64,000 nucleotides of DNA from Flavobacteriales bacterium UBA6693 (lineage in GTDB: Bacteria; Bacteroidota; Bacteroidia; Flavobacteriales; Weeksellaceae). A program made the position numbers and the translations under genes. The first letter of the stretch is position 1, and each line of letters opens with the position of its first letter. Under the pieces are notes generated by a model. It was not told the DNA's origin. It made no database searches and saw only the letters and a program-made list of their open reading frames with translations. The stretch lies in assembly GCA_002454815.1 (NCBI GenBank), contig DKJL01000006.1, positions 489,255 through 553,254 of the forward strand. The letters run 5' to 3'. This document shows positions 6,352-15,747 of this stretch, one piece after another.

Positions 6352-9300
6352 CTAAATTTTGCGCACCTCCACCGGAAAAGTGAGGTCATCAATTTCAATT
6401 ACATCGAAATTCGTAAGTGAATTTACAATTTCTATTTTATCCGACAACACTTCGGCAGAAATATACGCCTCATTCGCCAATATCTGCTCTGCAAACGGAC
6501 TGTTCTCACCCAACCGAATCGTAATTCGGTCAGTAAGTTCGAAATCTTTTTCCTTTCGAAGGTTCTGAATGCGGTTGATAAATTCGCGCGCAACACCTTC
6601 TGCTTTTAATTCTTCCGTGAGTGTCAAATCCAGTGCCACAGTGAGCCGGCCTTCGCTTGTCACGGTCCAGCCCGGAATATCTTTAGTCATAATTTCCACA
6701 TCGGCCAGCGAGATCTCGTGTCCGCCGACCTCCGTAGTGCCCGATTTTTCTAATGTCGCGATATCCTCGCTGCTGAACCGGCTGATTGCGGAGGCCACCG
6801 TTTTCATGTCTTTGCCGAGTCGTGCTCCTAAAGTTTTGAAGTTGGGTTTGATCTGTTTTACGATAAGATCCGAAGCCTGCTCCGCATTGATGAGTTGAAG
6901 TTCTTTCACATTCACTTCCTGCTTCACCAAATCCGCAACGTCCAGGATCTGCTTCTCTGTTTTATCGTCCAGCACCGGAATCATCACTTTTTGCAGCGGC
7001 TGGCGTACTTTGATGTTTTCTTTTTTTCTTAATGAAAAGACCATCGAAGTAATCTGTTGTGCCAGATGCGTTTTTTCCACCAAATCGCTGTCGATAAGGT
7101 TTTCGTTTACCGCCGGGAAATCCGTAAGATGCACTGAGGGAGCTTTGTTTTTTCCGCTGATGCTGTTTAAATCCTGGTACAATTGATCCATGAAAAACGG
7201 TGCAATGGGCGCAGAAATTTTAGCAACAGTTTCCAAACAAGTGTACAGCGTCTGGTAGGCAGAAATTTTATCGTCAGAATAATCGCCTTTCCAAAAACGG
7301 CGTCGGCACAGACGTACATACCAATTGCTAAGGTTATCATTGACGAAATTATTTATTGCGCGCGCCACTTTAGTCGGTTCGTAATCTTCGTAATAGGATT
7401 TTACCTCGCGCACCAGTAAGTTCAGTTCTGAAAGAATCCAGCGGTCGATTTCCGGTCTTTTCTCGACATCACTTTCAGCATAAGAAAAACCGTCAACATT
7501 CGCATACAAAGCAAAGAATGAATACGTATTATATAGCGTCCCGAAGAATTTCCGGCGAACTTCGTCAATTCCGTCAAGGTCAAATTTTAAATTTTCCCAA
7601 GGATTGGCATTAGATATCATGTACCAGCGGGTGGCGTCCGGCCCGTATTTTTCTAAAGTGGTAAAAGGATCTACCGCGTTACCCAAACGTTTGGACATTT
7701 TTTGCCCATTCTTATCTAAAACAAGGCCGTTGGACATTACATTTTTATACGCCACCGAATCGAACACTGCCGTTGCAATGGCGTGCAAAGTATAAAACCA
7801 GCCACGCGTTTGGTCCACACCTTCAGCAATGAAATCGGCCGGGAAAGCTTTGTGCGAATCAATCATTTCCTTATTTTCAAAAGGATAATGCAGCTGTGCA
7901 TAAGGCATCGAGCCGGAATCAAACCAAACATCGATCAGATCCGCTTCACGCTTCATCGATTTACCGGAAGGAGAAATGAGCACAATTTTGTCCACAATAT
8001 TTTTATGCAAATCGATTTTTGCATAATTTTCTTCAGACATATTTCCAACTTCGAACGCCGCGAAAGGATTCTCGGTCATTAAGCCGGCCTGCACTGACTT
8101 CTCGATTTCAGTCATTAATTCTTCAACAGATCCAATGATGATTTCTTCTTTTAAATCTTCCGTACGCCAGATCGGCAAAGGAATTCCCCAATATCTGGAG
8201 CGGGAAAGATTCCAGTCATTTACATTAACCAACCAATTTGCAAAACGTCCTTCACCGGTTGATTTCGGTTTCCAGTTGATGGTTTCATTTAGTGCTACCA
8301 AACGATCTTTCACGGCAGTCATTTTCACAAACCAAGAATCCAAAGGATAATATAAAACCGGTTTATCGGTTCGCCAACAATGCGGATAACTGTGAACGTA
8401 TTTTTCTACTTTGAAAGCTTTGTTTTCTGTTTTTAAAAGAATTGCCAGTTCTACATCCCAGGATTTTTCAGGCGCAGTTCCGTTTTCATAATACTCGTTT
8501 TTGATGAATTTTCCTGCAAATATTTCGGGTGTCGCGCCGCCTTTTACAAAGCGGCCCTGTAAGTCAACCAAAGGAACAAGATTGTCATTCTCATCTTTAA
8601 TTAGCATTGGTGGAATTCCGTTTTCTTTTCCAACTCTTGCATCATCAGCACCAAAAGTCGGCGATATATGCACGATTCCAGTACCATCTTCAGTGGTGAC
8701 AAAATCACCAATAATTACGCGGAATGCTTTGTCTGCATTTTCAGCAGGTAAAAACCACGGAATCAACTGTTCGTATTCTGTTCCGGCCAATTTCTCACCG
8801 GTAAATTCCATTAAAATTTGATAGGGAATTGTTTTATTTTCTGAAGTATAGTTATTAAAATCTTCGTCTGTTCCTTGGAAATATTTTTTACCGAAGTTCT
8901 TTTCTAAAAGAACTTTAGCTAAAATAACATGAATCGGTTCAAAAGTATATTGGTTGAAGGTTTTCACCAAAAGATATTCAATATCACGTCCAACTGCTAA
9001 AGCCGTATTTGAGGGTAAAGTCCAAGGAGTTGTCGTCCAGGCGAGAAAGTAAACATTATTTTTTGGTTGATCTTTATCAAATTCTGCCCAGTGCAGCGCG
9101 CCTCCGCAAGAGGCTCCCGCAATTTCCGAAGTGTCGATGTCGGATTCCGGAAAAGCAATCGCGGATAATTTCTTCCAGGTTTCACTGGCATTTTCTGGTG
9201 CTTTTTTCAATTTAAATTGCGCAACCACGGTGGTGTCTGAAACATCCCGATAAGTTCCGGGCTGATTCAGTTCGTGAGAGGACAAACCGGTTCCTGCTGC

Positions 9301-9852
9301 GGGAGAATAGGGCTGTATTGTATAACCTTTATACATTAAATCTTTGTCGTAAAGTTGCTTCAACAGCCACCAAACGGTTTCCATGTATTTCGGTTCATAG
9401 GTGATATACGGATCTTCTAAGTCAACCCAATACCCGATTTTTTCGGTAAGATCATTCCAGACGTCGGTGTAGCGCATCACGGCGTTTCGACAGGCTTGGT
9501 TATAATCTTCCACCGATATCGTTTTGCCAATATCTTCTTTAGTAATGCCCAATTCCTTTTCTACGCCAAGCTCAATAGGCAAGCCGTGCGTGTCCCAACC
9601 GGCTTTACGGAAAACCTGCTTGCCGTTTTGCGTTTGGTAACGGCAGAAAATGTCTTTCAGTGCACGCGCCATCACGTGGTGGATGCCCGGCATTCCGTTG
9701 GCAGAAGGCGGCCCTTCGTAGAATACATATTCCGGCTGGCCGGCACGCATATCAACCGATTTTTTGAATGTTTCATTTTCTTCCCAGAATTGCTTGATGT
9801 TGGTGGCGACCTGAGTGAGATTGAGGTTTTTATATTCGGTAAACTTGTTCAT
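6352..9852 (-). CDS. ileS: Isoleucyl-tRNA synthetase
   Basis: This class Ia synthetase charges tRNA-Ile and edits valine. The protein has 1166 residues, the long form. The HIGH-type motif is PGIHHVMARALKDIFCR near residue 55, a form shared with eukaryote-like IleRS. The CP1 editing domain contains AWTTTPWTLPSNTALA near residue 272. The KMSKS loop is KNGQKMSKRLGNAVDP, followed by the anticodon-binding helical region from about residue 780 and a C-terminal domain. The gene ends in TAG. A TATATTCG box on the minus strand near 9891-9898 is a weak promoter candidate. Confidence 0.97.
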   Translation of the reverse strand: MNKFTEYKNLNLTQVATNIKQFWEENETFKKSVDMRAGQPEYVFYEGPPSANGMPGIHHVMARALKDIFCRYQTQNGKQVFRKAGWDTHGLPIELGVEKELGITKEDIGKTISVEDYNQACRNAVMRYTDVWNDLTEKIGYWVDLEDPYITYEPKYMETVWWLLKQLYDKDLMYKGYTIQPYSPAAGTGLSSHELNQPGTYRDVSDTTVVAQFKLKKAPENASETWKKLSAIAFPESDIDTSEIAGASCGGALHWAEFDKDQPKNNVYFLAWTTTPWTLPSNTALAVGRDIEYLLVKTFNQYTFEPIHVILAKVLLEKNFGKKYFQGTDEDFNNYTSENKTIPYQILMEFTGEKLAGTEYEQLIPWFLPAENADKAFRVIIGDFVTTEDGTGIVHISPTFGADDARVGKENGIPPMLIKDENDNLVPLVDLQGRFVKGGATPEIFAGKFIKNEYYENGTAPEKSWDVELAILLKTENKAFKVEKYVHSYPHCWRTDKPVLYYPLDSWFVKMTAVKDRLVALNETINWKPKSTGEGRFANWLVNVNDWNLSRSRYWGIPLPIWRTEDLKEEIIIGSVEELMTEIEKSVQAGLMTENPFAAFEVGNMSEENYAKIDLHKNIVDKIVLISPSGKSMKREADLIDVWFDSGSMPYAQLHYPFENKEMIDSHKAFPADFIAEGVDQTRGWFYTLHAIATAVFDSVAYKNVMSNGLVLDKNGQKMSKRLGNAVDPFTTLEKYGPDATRWYMISNANPWENLKFDLDGIDEVRRKFFGTLYNTYSFFALYANVDGFSYAESDVEKRPEIDRWILSELNLLVREVKSYYEDYEPTKVARAINNFVNDNLSNWYVRLCRRRFWKGDYSDDKISAYQTLYTCLETVAKISAPIAPFFMDQLYQDLNSISGKNKAPSVHLTDFPAVNENLIDSDLVEKTHLAQQITSMVFSLRKKENIKVRQPLQKVMIPVLDDKTEKQILDVADLVKQEVNVKELQLINAEQASDLIVKQIKPNFKTLGARLGKDMKTVASAISRFSSEDIATLEKSGTTEVGGHEISLADVEIMTKDIPGWTVTSEGRLTVALDLTLTEELKAEGVAREFINRIQNLRKEKDFELTDRITIRLGENSPFAEQILANEAYISAEVLSDKIEIVNSLTNFDVIEIDDLTFPVEVRKI

Positions 9853-10057
9853 TGTCAGACTGTTCTGTAAAGTTTTATTGCTTTATTAAGCCTGCGAATA
9901 TAAGGATTTCTAATGAATTTCAGGGCAAGCACGGGGCTGAAATTTCAAACGCAAAACTGTGGTAACGACTAATAGAGACATTATTGATAACCTAAACCCC
10001 TTGTTATTTTATTTAAACAAAATCTGCGACGCTTTAGTAATAAGCAGACGGTATTTT

Positions 10058-10552
10058 TTACAGCGGCCAATTTTTGCGCTCAGGCTTGAATTTCTGCAAA
10101 ATGACATACGAAATCAATCCGAAGATTACGGCACAAACTGTGGCGAGAATAAAGCTGCCCACCAAATACTGGAGTAGATTGGCTCTGATGAAATCAAAAT
10201 CAAATGTTTGGTCATCCAGGCTAGCCGTTTCCTGTACGAAAGGTGCGCCCACCATCATCGATAATAAGATGATCACCGGGATCAAAGGAGGAAAGGTAAT
10301 TTGCGACGCCATGAATGTCAGCATTTTATTCATTTTAAAATAAATAGAAAGCGACACGGCCAAAAAAGAATGAAATCCCCAAAAAGGAGAAAGACCAATG
10401 AAAATGCCCAGTGCAATAGAACGCGCCTTCTGGCGGTTGCTGCCTTCGCTTTCCATAATATTTTCCTTCAGAAACCGCTGCAAACCCTTCCGTCGGAAAT
10501 ACCGGTAAAAAACTTTTTGACTTTGGACAGCGTTGGAAATGATCTTTTTCAA
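10058..10552 (-). CDS. DUF2062 membrane protein
   Basis: A DUF2062 protein with the core motif NRQKARSIALGIFIGLSPFW, then a hydrophobic segment, FMASQITFPPLIPVII and a last membrane helix. It is predicted to have three or four transmembrane segments; function is unknown. The frame stays open into topA, but the divergent promoter box TACATTTG at 10577-10570 lies within it. The start is therefore set at TTG 10552, which keeps the conserved FYRYFRRKGLQRFLKENI and gives 164 residues. The only later ATG (10456) would cut that part off. Start uncertain. Confidence 0.75.
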   Translation of the reverse strand: MKKIISNAVQSQKVFYRYFRRKGLQRFLKENIMESEGSNRQKARSIALGIFIGLSPFWGFHSFLAVSLSIYFKMNKMLTFMASQITFPPLIPVIILLSMMVGAPFVQETASLDDQTFDFDFIRANLLQYLVGSFILATVCAVIFGLISYVILQKFKPERKNWPL

Positions 10553-10569
10553 AACACAGGAATTGAAGA

Positions 10570-10577
10570 CAAATGTA
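10570..10577 (-). promoter_or_regulatory. -7 element for the DUF2062 gene
   Basis: TACATTTG on the minus strand, about 18 nt before the proposed TTG start at 10552. No convincing upstream box was seen. Confidence 0.4.
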
Positions 10578-10654
10578 GGATTTTTCGTTGTTTTAATGGT
10601 TTGCGGATGAAAGGCGTGGAATTTGGTTCCTTCAGAGCATTCAAAAAAAACTTC

Positions 10655-10662
10655 TACTTTTG
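10655..10662 (+). promoter_or_regulatory. -7 element for topA
   Basis: TACTTTTG matches the Bacteroidota -7 consensus and ends 14 bases before the topA ATG. The -33 region is weak. Confidence 0.45.
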
Positions 10663-10676
10663 CAAAAATTTCGACG

Positions 10677-13259
10677 ATGTCAAAAAACCTAGTGATTGTG
10701 GAATCACCGGCGAAAGCTAAAACCATTCAAAAATATTTAGGCAAAGATTTCGAGGTGAAATCCAGCTTCGGGCATATTCGGGATTTACCCAAAAAAGGTA
10801 TGGGCATCGATCTGGAAACTTTTACACCGGATTATGAGGTTTCGGCCGACAAAAAGAAATTGGTAAGCGAGCTGAAAGCCGCTGTGAAGAAAGCCGATAC
10901 GGTTTGGCTGGCTTCCGATGAAGACCGTGAAGGTGAGGCCATCGCCTGGCATTTGGCACAGGAATTAAAACTTAAAGAAGAAAATACCCGACGCATCGTT
11001 TTCCACGAAATTACGAAGAGCGCCATTTTAAAAGCAATAGAAAATCCGCGCACCATCGACCAGAACCTGGTAAATGCGCAGCAGGCCCGCCGTGTGCTGG
11101 ACCGTATCGTAGGTTTTGAAATGTCGCCCGTTTTGTGGAAGAAAATAAAAACCGGTTTGTCAGCAGGCCGCGTACAATCGGTAGCAGTGCGGCTGGTAGT
11201 AGAGCGCGAACTCGAAATCCGACACTTTCAGCCAAAATCCGCGTTCAAGCTGGACGGTCTGTTTCTCAATACAGAAAAACAGGAAATTGCAGCGAAACTG
11301 AAAAAAGATTTTGCGAAAGAAGAAGAAGCGGAGGCGTTCCTCAAGCAATGCCAGAACACCGCTTTTTCTGTTTTAAACGTAGAAACGAAGCCCGGAACGC
11401 GCACGGCAGCGGCTCCGTTTACCACTTCAACTTTACAGCAGGAAGCCAGTAACCGGCTCGGTTACGGTGTTACTGCCACGATGCGTGTTGCACAACGGCT
11501 GTACGAAGAAGGATTTATTACTTATATGCGTACCGACTCGGTGAATCTTTCTCAGGAAGCCATCAACGGTGCCAAGACGCAAATCCTTACGGAATATGGA
11601 GAGGCCTACTCGAAACCTCGAAATTATACCACTAAATCATCTTCTGCGCAGGAAGCTCACGAGGCGATCCGCCCTACTGACTTTACCGTTAAAGAGATAG
11701 GTGATGCACAACTAAACCGTTTGTATCAGCTTATTTACCGCCGAACTTTAGCGTCGCAGATGACGAATGCCAAGATAGAAAAAACCGTAATTGAGATAGG
11801 TGATAAAAAACTGCCGCATCATTTCGAAGCGCAGGGCGAAGTAATTGTCTTTGAAGGTTTTCTGAAAGCGTACGGCATCCTCAAAAACGATGAGGAAGAC
11901 GAGGACAGTAATGAGAAATTGTTGCCGAAAGTCACTGTCGGTGAAAAACTTGATTATAAAAAAATTGCTGCTACAGAAAAATTTTCACGTCCGCCGGCAA
12001 GATATACAGAAGCCGGACTGGTGAAAAAGCTGGAGGAGCTCGGCATCGGACGTCCGTCGACATATGCGCCCACCATCCAGACCATACAAAACCGGGAATA
12101 TGTGGATAAGCGTGAGATTATGCCGCAGGAGCGCGAAATTATGAAGATGGTGGTGGCAAACGATCAACTTAAAAAAGAAATGCTGACGGAGAAATTCGGC
12201 GGCGATAAAAATAAATTTGTACCGACCGACATCGGTGAAGTGGTCAACGATTTTCTTACACAGAATTTTGCTGAAATTCTGGATTACGGATTTACCGCAA
12301 AAGTAGAACAGGATTTCGACCATATCGCGAACGGAGAAGAAAAATGGAAAGAAGTACTGGGATCTTTCTACAATGACTTTCATCCCAGAATAGAGGATGT
12401 GGAAGAAAACGCTGACCGTGCAGCCGGAGAACGAATTTTGGGAGTAGATCCGAAAACCGGCAAAAACGTACTGGCACGTATCGGGCGGTTTGGCCCTATC
12501 GTTCAGATCGGTGAGCAGGATGATGAGGAGAAACCGGTGTTTGCAAGTTTGATGGCATCACAGAATATCGCCACCATTACGCTGGAAGAAGCGCTGGAAC
12601 TTTTTAAAATTCCTTTTGATTTAAAAGATTTCGAAGGTCAGACGGTCACCATCGGTGTAGGCCGTTATGGCCCCTATGTGAAGTGGGGCGAAACCTTCAT
12701 CAGCATTCCGCGGGGTGAAGATCCACTGTCGGTAACGCAGGAACGCGCCGAGGAAATTATTCGCGAAAAACAGATCGCCGATGCGCCGATCGCTACTTAT
12801 AAAGGCGAGCCTGTGACAAAAGGAACCGGTAGATTTGGTCCTTTTATTAAATATCAGTCGCTGTTCATTAATGTGCCGAAGCGTTATGATTTCGACAATC
12901 TTTCGCAAAGTGACATTGCAGAACTGATCGATGCAAAACTGGAAAAAGAAGCCAACCGATATATCCAACAGTGGGAAAAGGAAAAAATTTCAATTGAAAA
13001 TGGCCGCTGGGGTCCGTTCATTAAGTTTGGAAAAACAATGTTTAAAATTCCGAAAACCAAAGCCGAAGAAAAATATACAGCAGAGGATTTGAAAGAAGTT
13101 TCGCTTGAGCAGGTTAAAGAATGGATTACCGCGCAGGACAAAAATGCCTTTAAAGAAAAGAAAAAACCGGTAAAAAAAGCGGCGGCAAAGAAGCCTGCAG
13201 CGAAAAAGCCTGCAGCAAAAAAAACCACGGCAAAAAAGTCGGCTGCTAAAAAATCTTAG
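10677..13259 (+). CDS. topA: DNA topoisomerase I
   Basis: A type IA topoisomerase that relaxes negative supercoils. It has 860 residues from the ATG at 10677 (MSKNLVIVESPAKAKTIQK); the upstream GTG frame is discarded. The TOPRIM domain shows SDEDREGEAIAWHLA near residue 79. The active tyrosine lies in EEGFITYMRTDS near residue 280. Instead of cysteine zinc fingers the C-terminus carries repeats of the topoisomerase C-terminal type (GRFGPIVQIG, GRYGPYVKWGE, GRFGPFIKY, GRWGPFIKFGK). A tail of Ala-Lys repeats with histone-H1-like composition probably binds DNA. Such lysine tails are common in this phylum. Confidence 0.97.
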   Translation: MSKNLVIVESPAKAKTIQKYLGKDFEVKSSFGHIRDLPKKGMGIDLETFTPDYEVSADKKKLVSELKAAVKKADTVWLASDEDREGEAIAWHLAQELKLKEENTRRIVFHEITKSAILKAIENPRTIDQNLVNAQQARRVLDRIVGFEMSPVLWKKIKTGLSAGRVQSVAVRLVVERELEIRHFQPKSAFKLDGLFLNTEKQEIAAKLKKDFAKEEEAEAFLKQCQNTAFSVLNVETKPGTRTAAAPFTTSTLQQEASNRLGYGVTATMRVAQRLYEEGFITYMRTDSVNLSQEAINGAKTQILTEYGEAYSKPRNYTTKSSSAQEAHEAIRPTDFTVKEIGDAQLNRLYQLIYRRTLASQMTNAKIEKTVIEIGDKKLPHHFEAQGEVIVFEGFLKAYGILKNDEEDEDSNEKLLPKVTVGEKLDYKKIAATEKFSRPPARYTEAGLVKKLEELGIGRPSTYAPTIQTIQNREYVDKREIMPQEREIMKMVVANDQLKKEMLTEKFGGDKNKFVPTDIGEVVNDFLTQNFAEILDYGFTAKVEQDFDHIANGEEKWKEVLGSFYNDFHPRIEDVEENADRAAGERILGVDPKTGKNVLARIGRFGPIVQIGEQDDEEKPVFASLMASQNIATITLEEALELFKIPFDLKDFEGQTVTIGVGRYGPYVKWGETFISIPRGEDPLSVTQERAEEIIREKQIADAPIATYKGEPVTKGTGRFGPFIKYQSLFINVPKRYDFDNLSQSDIAELIDAKLEKEANRYIQQWEKEKISIENGRWGPFIKFGKTMFKIPKTKAEEKYTAEDLKEVSLEQVKEWITAQDKNAFKEKKKPVKKAAAKKPAAKKPAAKKTTAKKSAAKKS

Positions 13260-13293
13260 CTTATAAATTAAAATTATATTTAAAATGATAATG

Positions 13294-13324
13294 CTCCTGA
13301 CTGCTAAAGTCGGGAGTTTTTTTG
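13294..13324 (+). terminator. topA terminator
   Basis: CTCCTGACT (13294-13302) pairs with AGTCGGGAG (13308-13316), followed by a run of seven T. Confidence 0.9.
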
Positions 13325-13550
13325 TTTAAATATGAACAACGTCAGCTGATGGAATTTTTTGGCATTCTAAAACAGGAAATTATTTGAAGAACAATTAACC
13401 CCGGGTGACAAAAGTTTTATTTTAAAATGAACCAACGCGGTTCCTGCAATCGCATAAAAACTCATCATGCAGGCGACCGCTGCTGCCAAAAGTGCAAAAC
13501 AGTTTTCGTGCTGCTTTTTTGTTATTTTTGCCCTAAATCTGGAAATAGGA

Positions 13551-14627
13551 ATGAACTACGAAGATATTTTAGTTCGGGCGCCACACCCGAAGTGTGAAAA
13601 TTGGCAGCTCGGAAATTTGCTGAGTGAAGAAGTTCAGGAGAACGGCATTGTTTTGCTGTTTTGCTCAGAAGAGCGTGGCGGCGGCGGAGATCATGAGATG
13701 AAGGATTTCAGCGCGCTGCGTAAAGAACTTTACGATTTGTCTAAACTCGATTTCGAATTGCCGATTTGCGATATGGGTACTATTATTTCTGGGCGCTCGC
13801 TCAGCGACACGCATTACCTGATCGAAGAATTGGTGACACTTTGTCTTTTGAAGAATGCCGTTCCCATAATTATCGGCGGCAGCAATGATCTGGCGTTTCC
13901 GTTATTTTCTGCGCTCAATGCGAGACACGCTCAGCTTACGTACACACAAATTTCAAATTTAATTTCGCTTAGCACGGATGGTGAAGGTATCACGGCGGAA
14001 AATTTCCTTTCCGGGATTTTGACATCGAAAAACTTTTCCATTAAAAATTATCATCATCTCGGTTATCAAAAGCACCTAAATCCGGTAGATTCCGTAAAAC
14101 TGATGCGCGAAGTGGATTTTGATGTGATCCGTCTCGCAGAAATGATGGGCAGTACCGAGCGGACGGAGCCGTTCTTCCGTTTGGCAGATTTGGTGACAGT
14201 AGATTGTGACGCGGTGGAAAGTATTGGCGACGGTTTCTCCGCAAATCCGCAGGTGAACGGGCTCAACCGGCGTGAAATCTGTGCATATATGAAGGAAATT
14301 GGTCTCAGTCAAAATCTCAAAGCGGCGGGTATTTTTAACTATAATATCTCAGCTAGAAATCCTATGAACCATCAGTTGATGGCGCAGATGATCTGGCATT
14401 TAATTGAAGGTATTATGATTCAGCATTCGCACCCGAAGGAGCGCAGTTACGAAACGTTCTGGATTTTCAACGGCGAAGACAAATATGCTTTTCACCGCGA
14501 AACTTTTTCCGATCTTTGGTATTTTGGTGCACATGACGACGAAAATAAATATATTGCCTGCGCTGCCGCGGATTACGAGGCGGCGAAAAAAGGAATAATT
14601 AATACGCGGCTTCTGCGGAATTCGTGA
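13551..14627 (+). CDS. Arginase-fold protein lacking metal-binding motifs
   Basis: A 358-residue protein of the arginase/formimidoylglutamase superfamily. The fold is suggested by PICDMGTIISG, the strand-loop VPIIIGGSNDLAFPLF and LVTVDCDAVESI. True ureohydrolases carry GGDHS, DAHxD and DxD to bind two manganese ions. Here the first reads GGSND and the second LSTDGEG, so the histidines and most ligand aspartates are gone. Only the third site (VDCDAVE) is partly kept. It follows topA, a neighbourhood I recall for formimidoylglutamase-annotated genes in flavobacteria. Hydrolase activity is doubtful; a scaffold or altered function is possible. The start is the ATG at 13551, 20 nt after a TATTTTTG box. 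Confidence 0.8.
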   Translation: MNYEDILVRAPHPKCENWQLGNLLSEEVQENGIVLLFCSEERGGGGDHEMKDFSALRKELYDLSKLDFELPICDMGTIISGRSLSDTHYLIEELVTLCLLKNAVPIIIGGSNDLAFPLFSALNARHAQLTYTQISNLISLSTDGEGITAENFLSGILTSKNFSIKNYHHLGYQKHLNPVDSVKLMREVDFDVIRLAEMMGSTERTEPFFRLADLVTVDCDAVESIGDGFSANPQVNGLNRREICAYMKEIGLSQNLKAAGIFNYNISARNPMNHQLMAQMIWHLIEGIMIQHSHPKERSYETFWIFNGEDKYAFHRETFSDLWYFGAHDDENKYIACAAADYEAAKKGIINTRLLRNS

Positions 14628-14801
14628 TTCATCAGAGGCAATTCCGATCGCTCTCGTAGAAACTGATTGGCCTAAGTGAATTTTTTCTAACTTGTATTCC
14701 AAATCATAAATGCGAAACATCCTCGTTATAGAAGCAAAATATTATGCTTTTTTGAGGTTAATTAACTAAATATTAAGAATTTCATTCAGGTAAATTTGTT
14801 T

Positions 14802-14809
14802 TATATTTG
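14802..14809 (+). promoter_or_regulatory. -7 element for the porG-bamA block
   Basis: TATATTTG matches the Bacteroidota -7 consensus and lies 34 nt before the porG ATG. The -33 region has only TTTC near 14780. Confidence 0.5.
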
Positions 14810-14843
14810 CAGCCTATTTAGAAATTCCCTTGAAGTCTACTTC

Positions 14844-15743
14844 ATGCAAAAGAACTTTTATTATACTTTTCTGGCAATAATTCTTTTTTCGTTTTCCGCG
14901 AAGGGACAGCGTCATGAGATTGGTGTTCAGTTGGGGATGAGCAATCTTGTGGGAGATATCGGCCGCACCGGTTTTGTGCTGCAAAAGCCCATATCTATAA
15001 ACTTGAGCGATTACGGTGTTCCTTTTTATGGAAGCGTATTATATCGCATGAATTTTAATCCGTACCAGACCGTTCGTCTTAATTTGGGGTACAGCCATAT
15101 ACAGTTCATCGACGAACTGGCAAAGGAAAACTACCGTAGAAACCGACGTTTATGGGGCACCAACTCGGTTTTTGAAGCCGATGTTTTGTTTGAATATAAT
15201 TTCTTCCCGGTCAACGATGAGCAAAAAAGTTTGCTGAGTCCCTACGTTTTCGGTGGCGTTGGTGCACTGCTTGCGAGCTCGCCGCAGATCATTGTGCAGA
15301 ACGACTTCCAGCGTGACGCAGCCGGCGATGCGATAGCTCCTGTAGCGGGAGATCCGACAAGTTTTGTGACTACAGCAACTTATACATCAGGTAAAAAACT
15401 TACGATGGCGATTCCTTTTGGTGTTGGCTTGAAATATAAATTTAATTACAACTGGGCTCTTTTTGGTGAGTTCATGTTTCGTCCCACGTTCTCCGATTCG
15501 ATCGATTACAGCGTAGTGGACGAAAGCAACGTTAAAGTAACTTACAATAAAGATCTTAAAGCCAGTAACAGCGAAACCAAATCACTGCTGCAGGAAAACC
15601 CTTACCGCGAAATGGTCGATGCCAAAGTAGCCGATATCCTTACCCAAAGGCAGGTGGGGAACATTAATTCTAAAGACTGGATCAATTCTGTATCCATAGG
15701 CCTGAGCTACTCATTTGGCCGGCCACCTTGTTATTGCCAATAA
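14844..15743 (+). CDS. porG: PorG-type (DUF6089) outer-membrane protein of the type IX secretion system
   Basis: A 299-residue outer-membrane beta-barrel protein. The signal peptide ends around SFSAKGQ. The mature start HEIGVQLGMSNLVGDIG and the terminal GLSYSFGRPPCYCQ are characteristic of DUF6089/PorG. In Porphyromonas gingivalis PorG is needed for type IX secretion and assembles with the PorK/PorN ring. The same gene order as there (porG, uppS, bamA, two OmpH genes) strongly supports the call. The start is the ATG at 14844, with the signal peptide immediately after. The stop is 4 nt before the uppS ATG, so the block is likely one operon. Confidence 0.85.
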   Translation: MQKNFYYTFLAIILFSFSAKGQRHEIGVQLGMSNLVGDIGRTGFVLQKPISINLSDYGVPFYGSVLYRMNFNPYQTVRLNLGYSHIQFIDELAKENYRRNRRLWGTNSVFEADVLFEYNFFPVNDEQKSLLSPYVFGGVGALLASSPQIIVQNDFQRDAAGDAIAPVAGDPTSFVTTATYTSGKKLTMAIPFGVGLKYKFNYNWALFGEFMFRPTFSDSIDYSVVDESNVKVTYNKDLKASNSETKSLLQENPYREMVDAKVADILTQRQVGNINSKDWINSVSIGLSYSFGRPPCYCQ

Positions 15744-15747
15744 AATA

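Noticed and set aside
13141..13258. Tandem DNA repeat or CRISPR-like array at the end of topA
   Set aside because: The repeats encode the Ala-Lys tail of topoisomerase I in frame, with no spacers of constant length.
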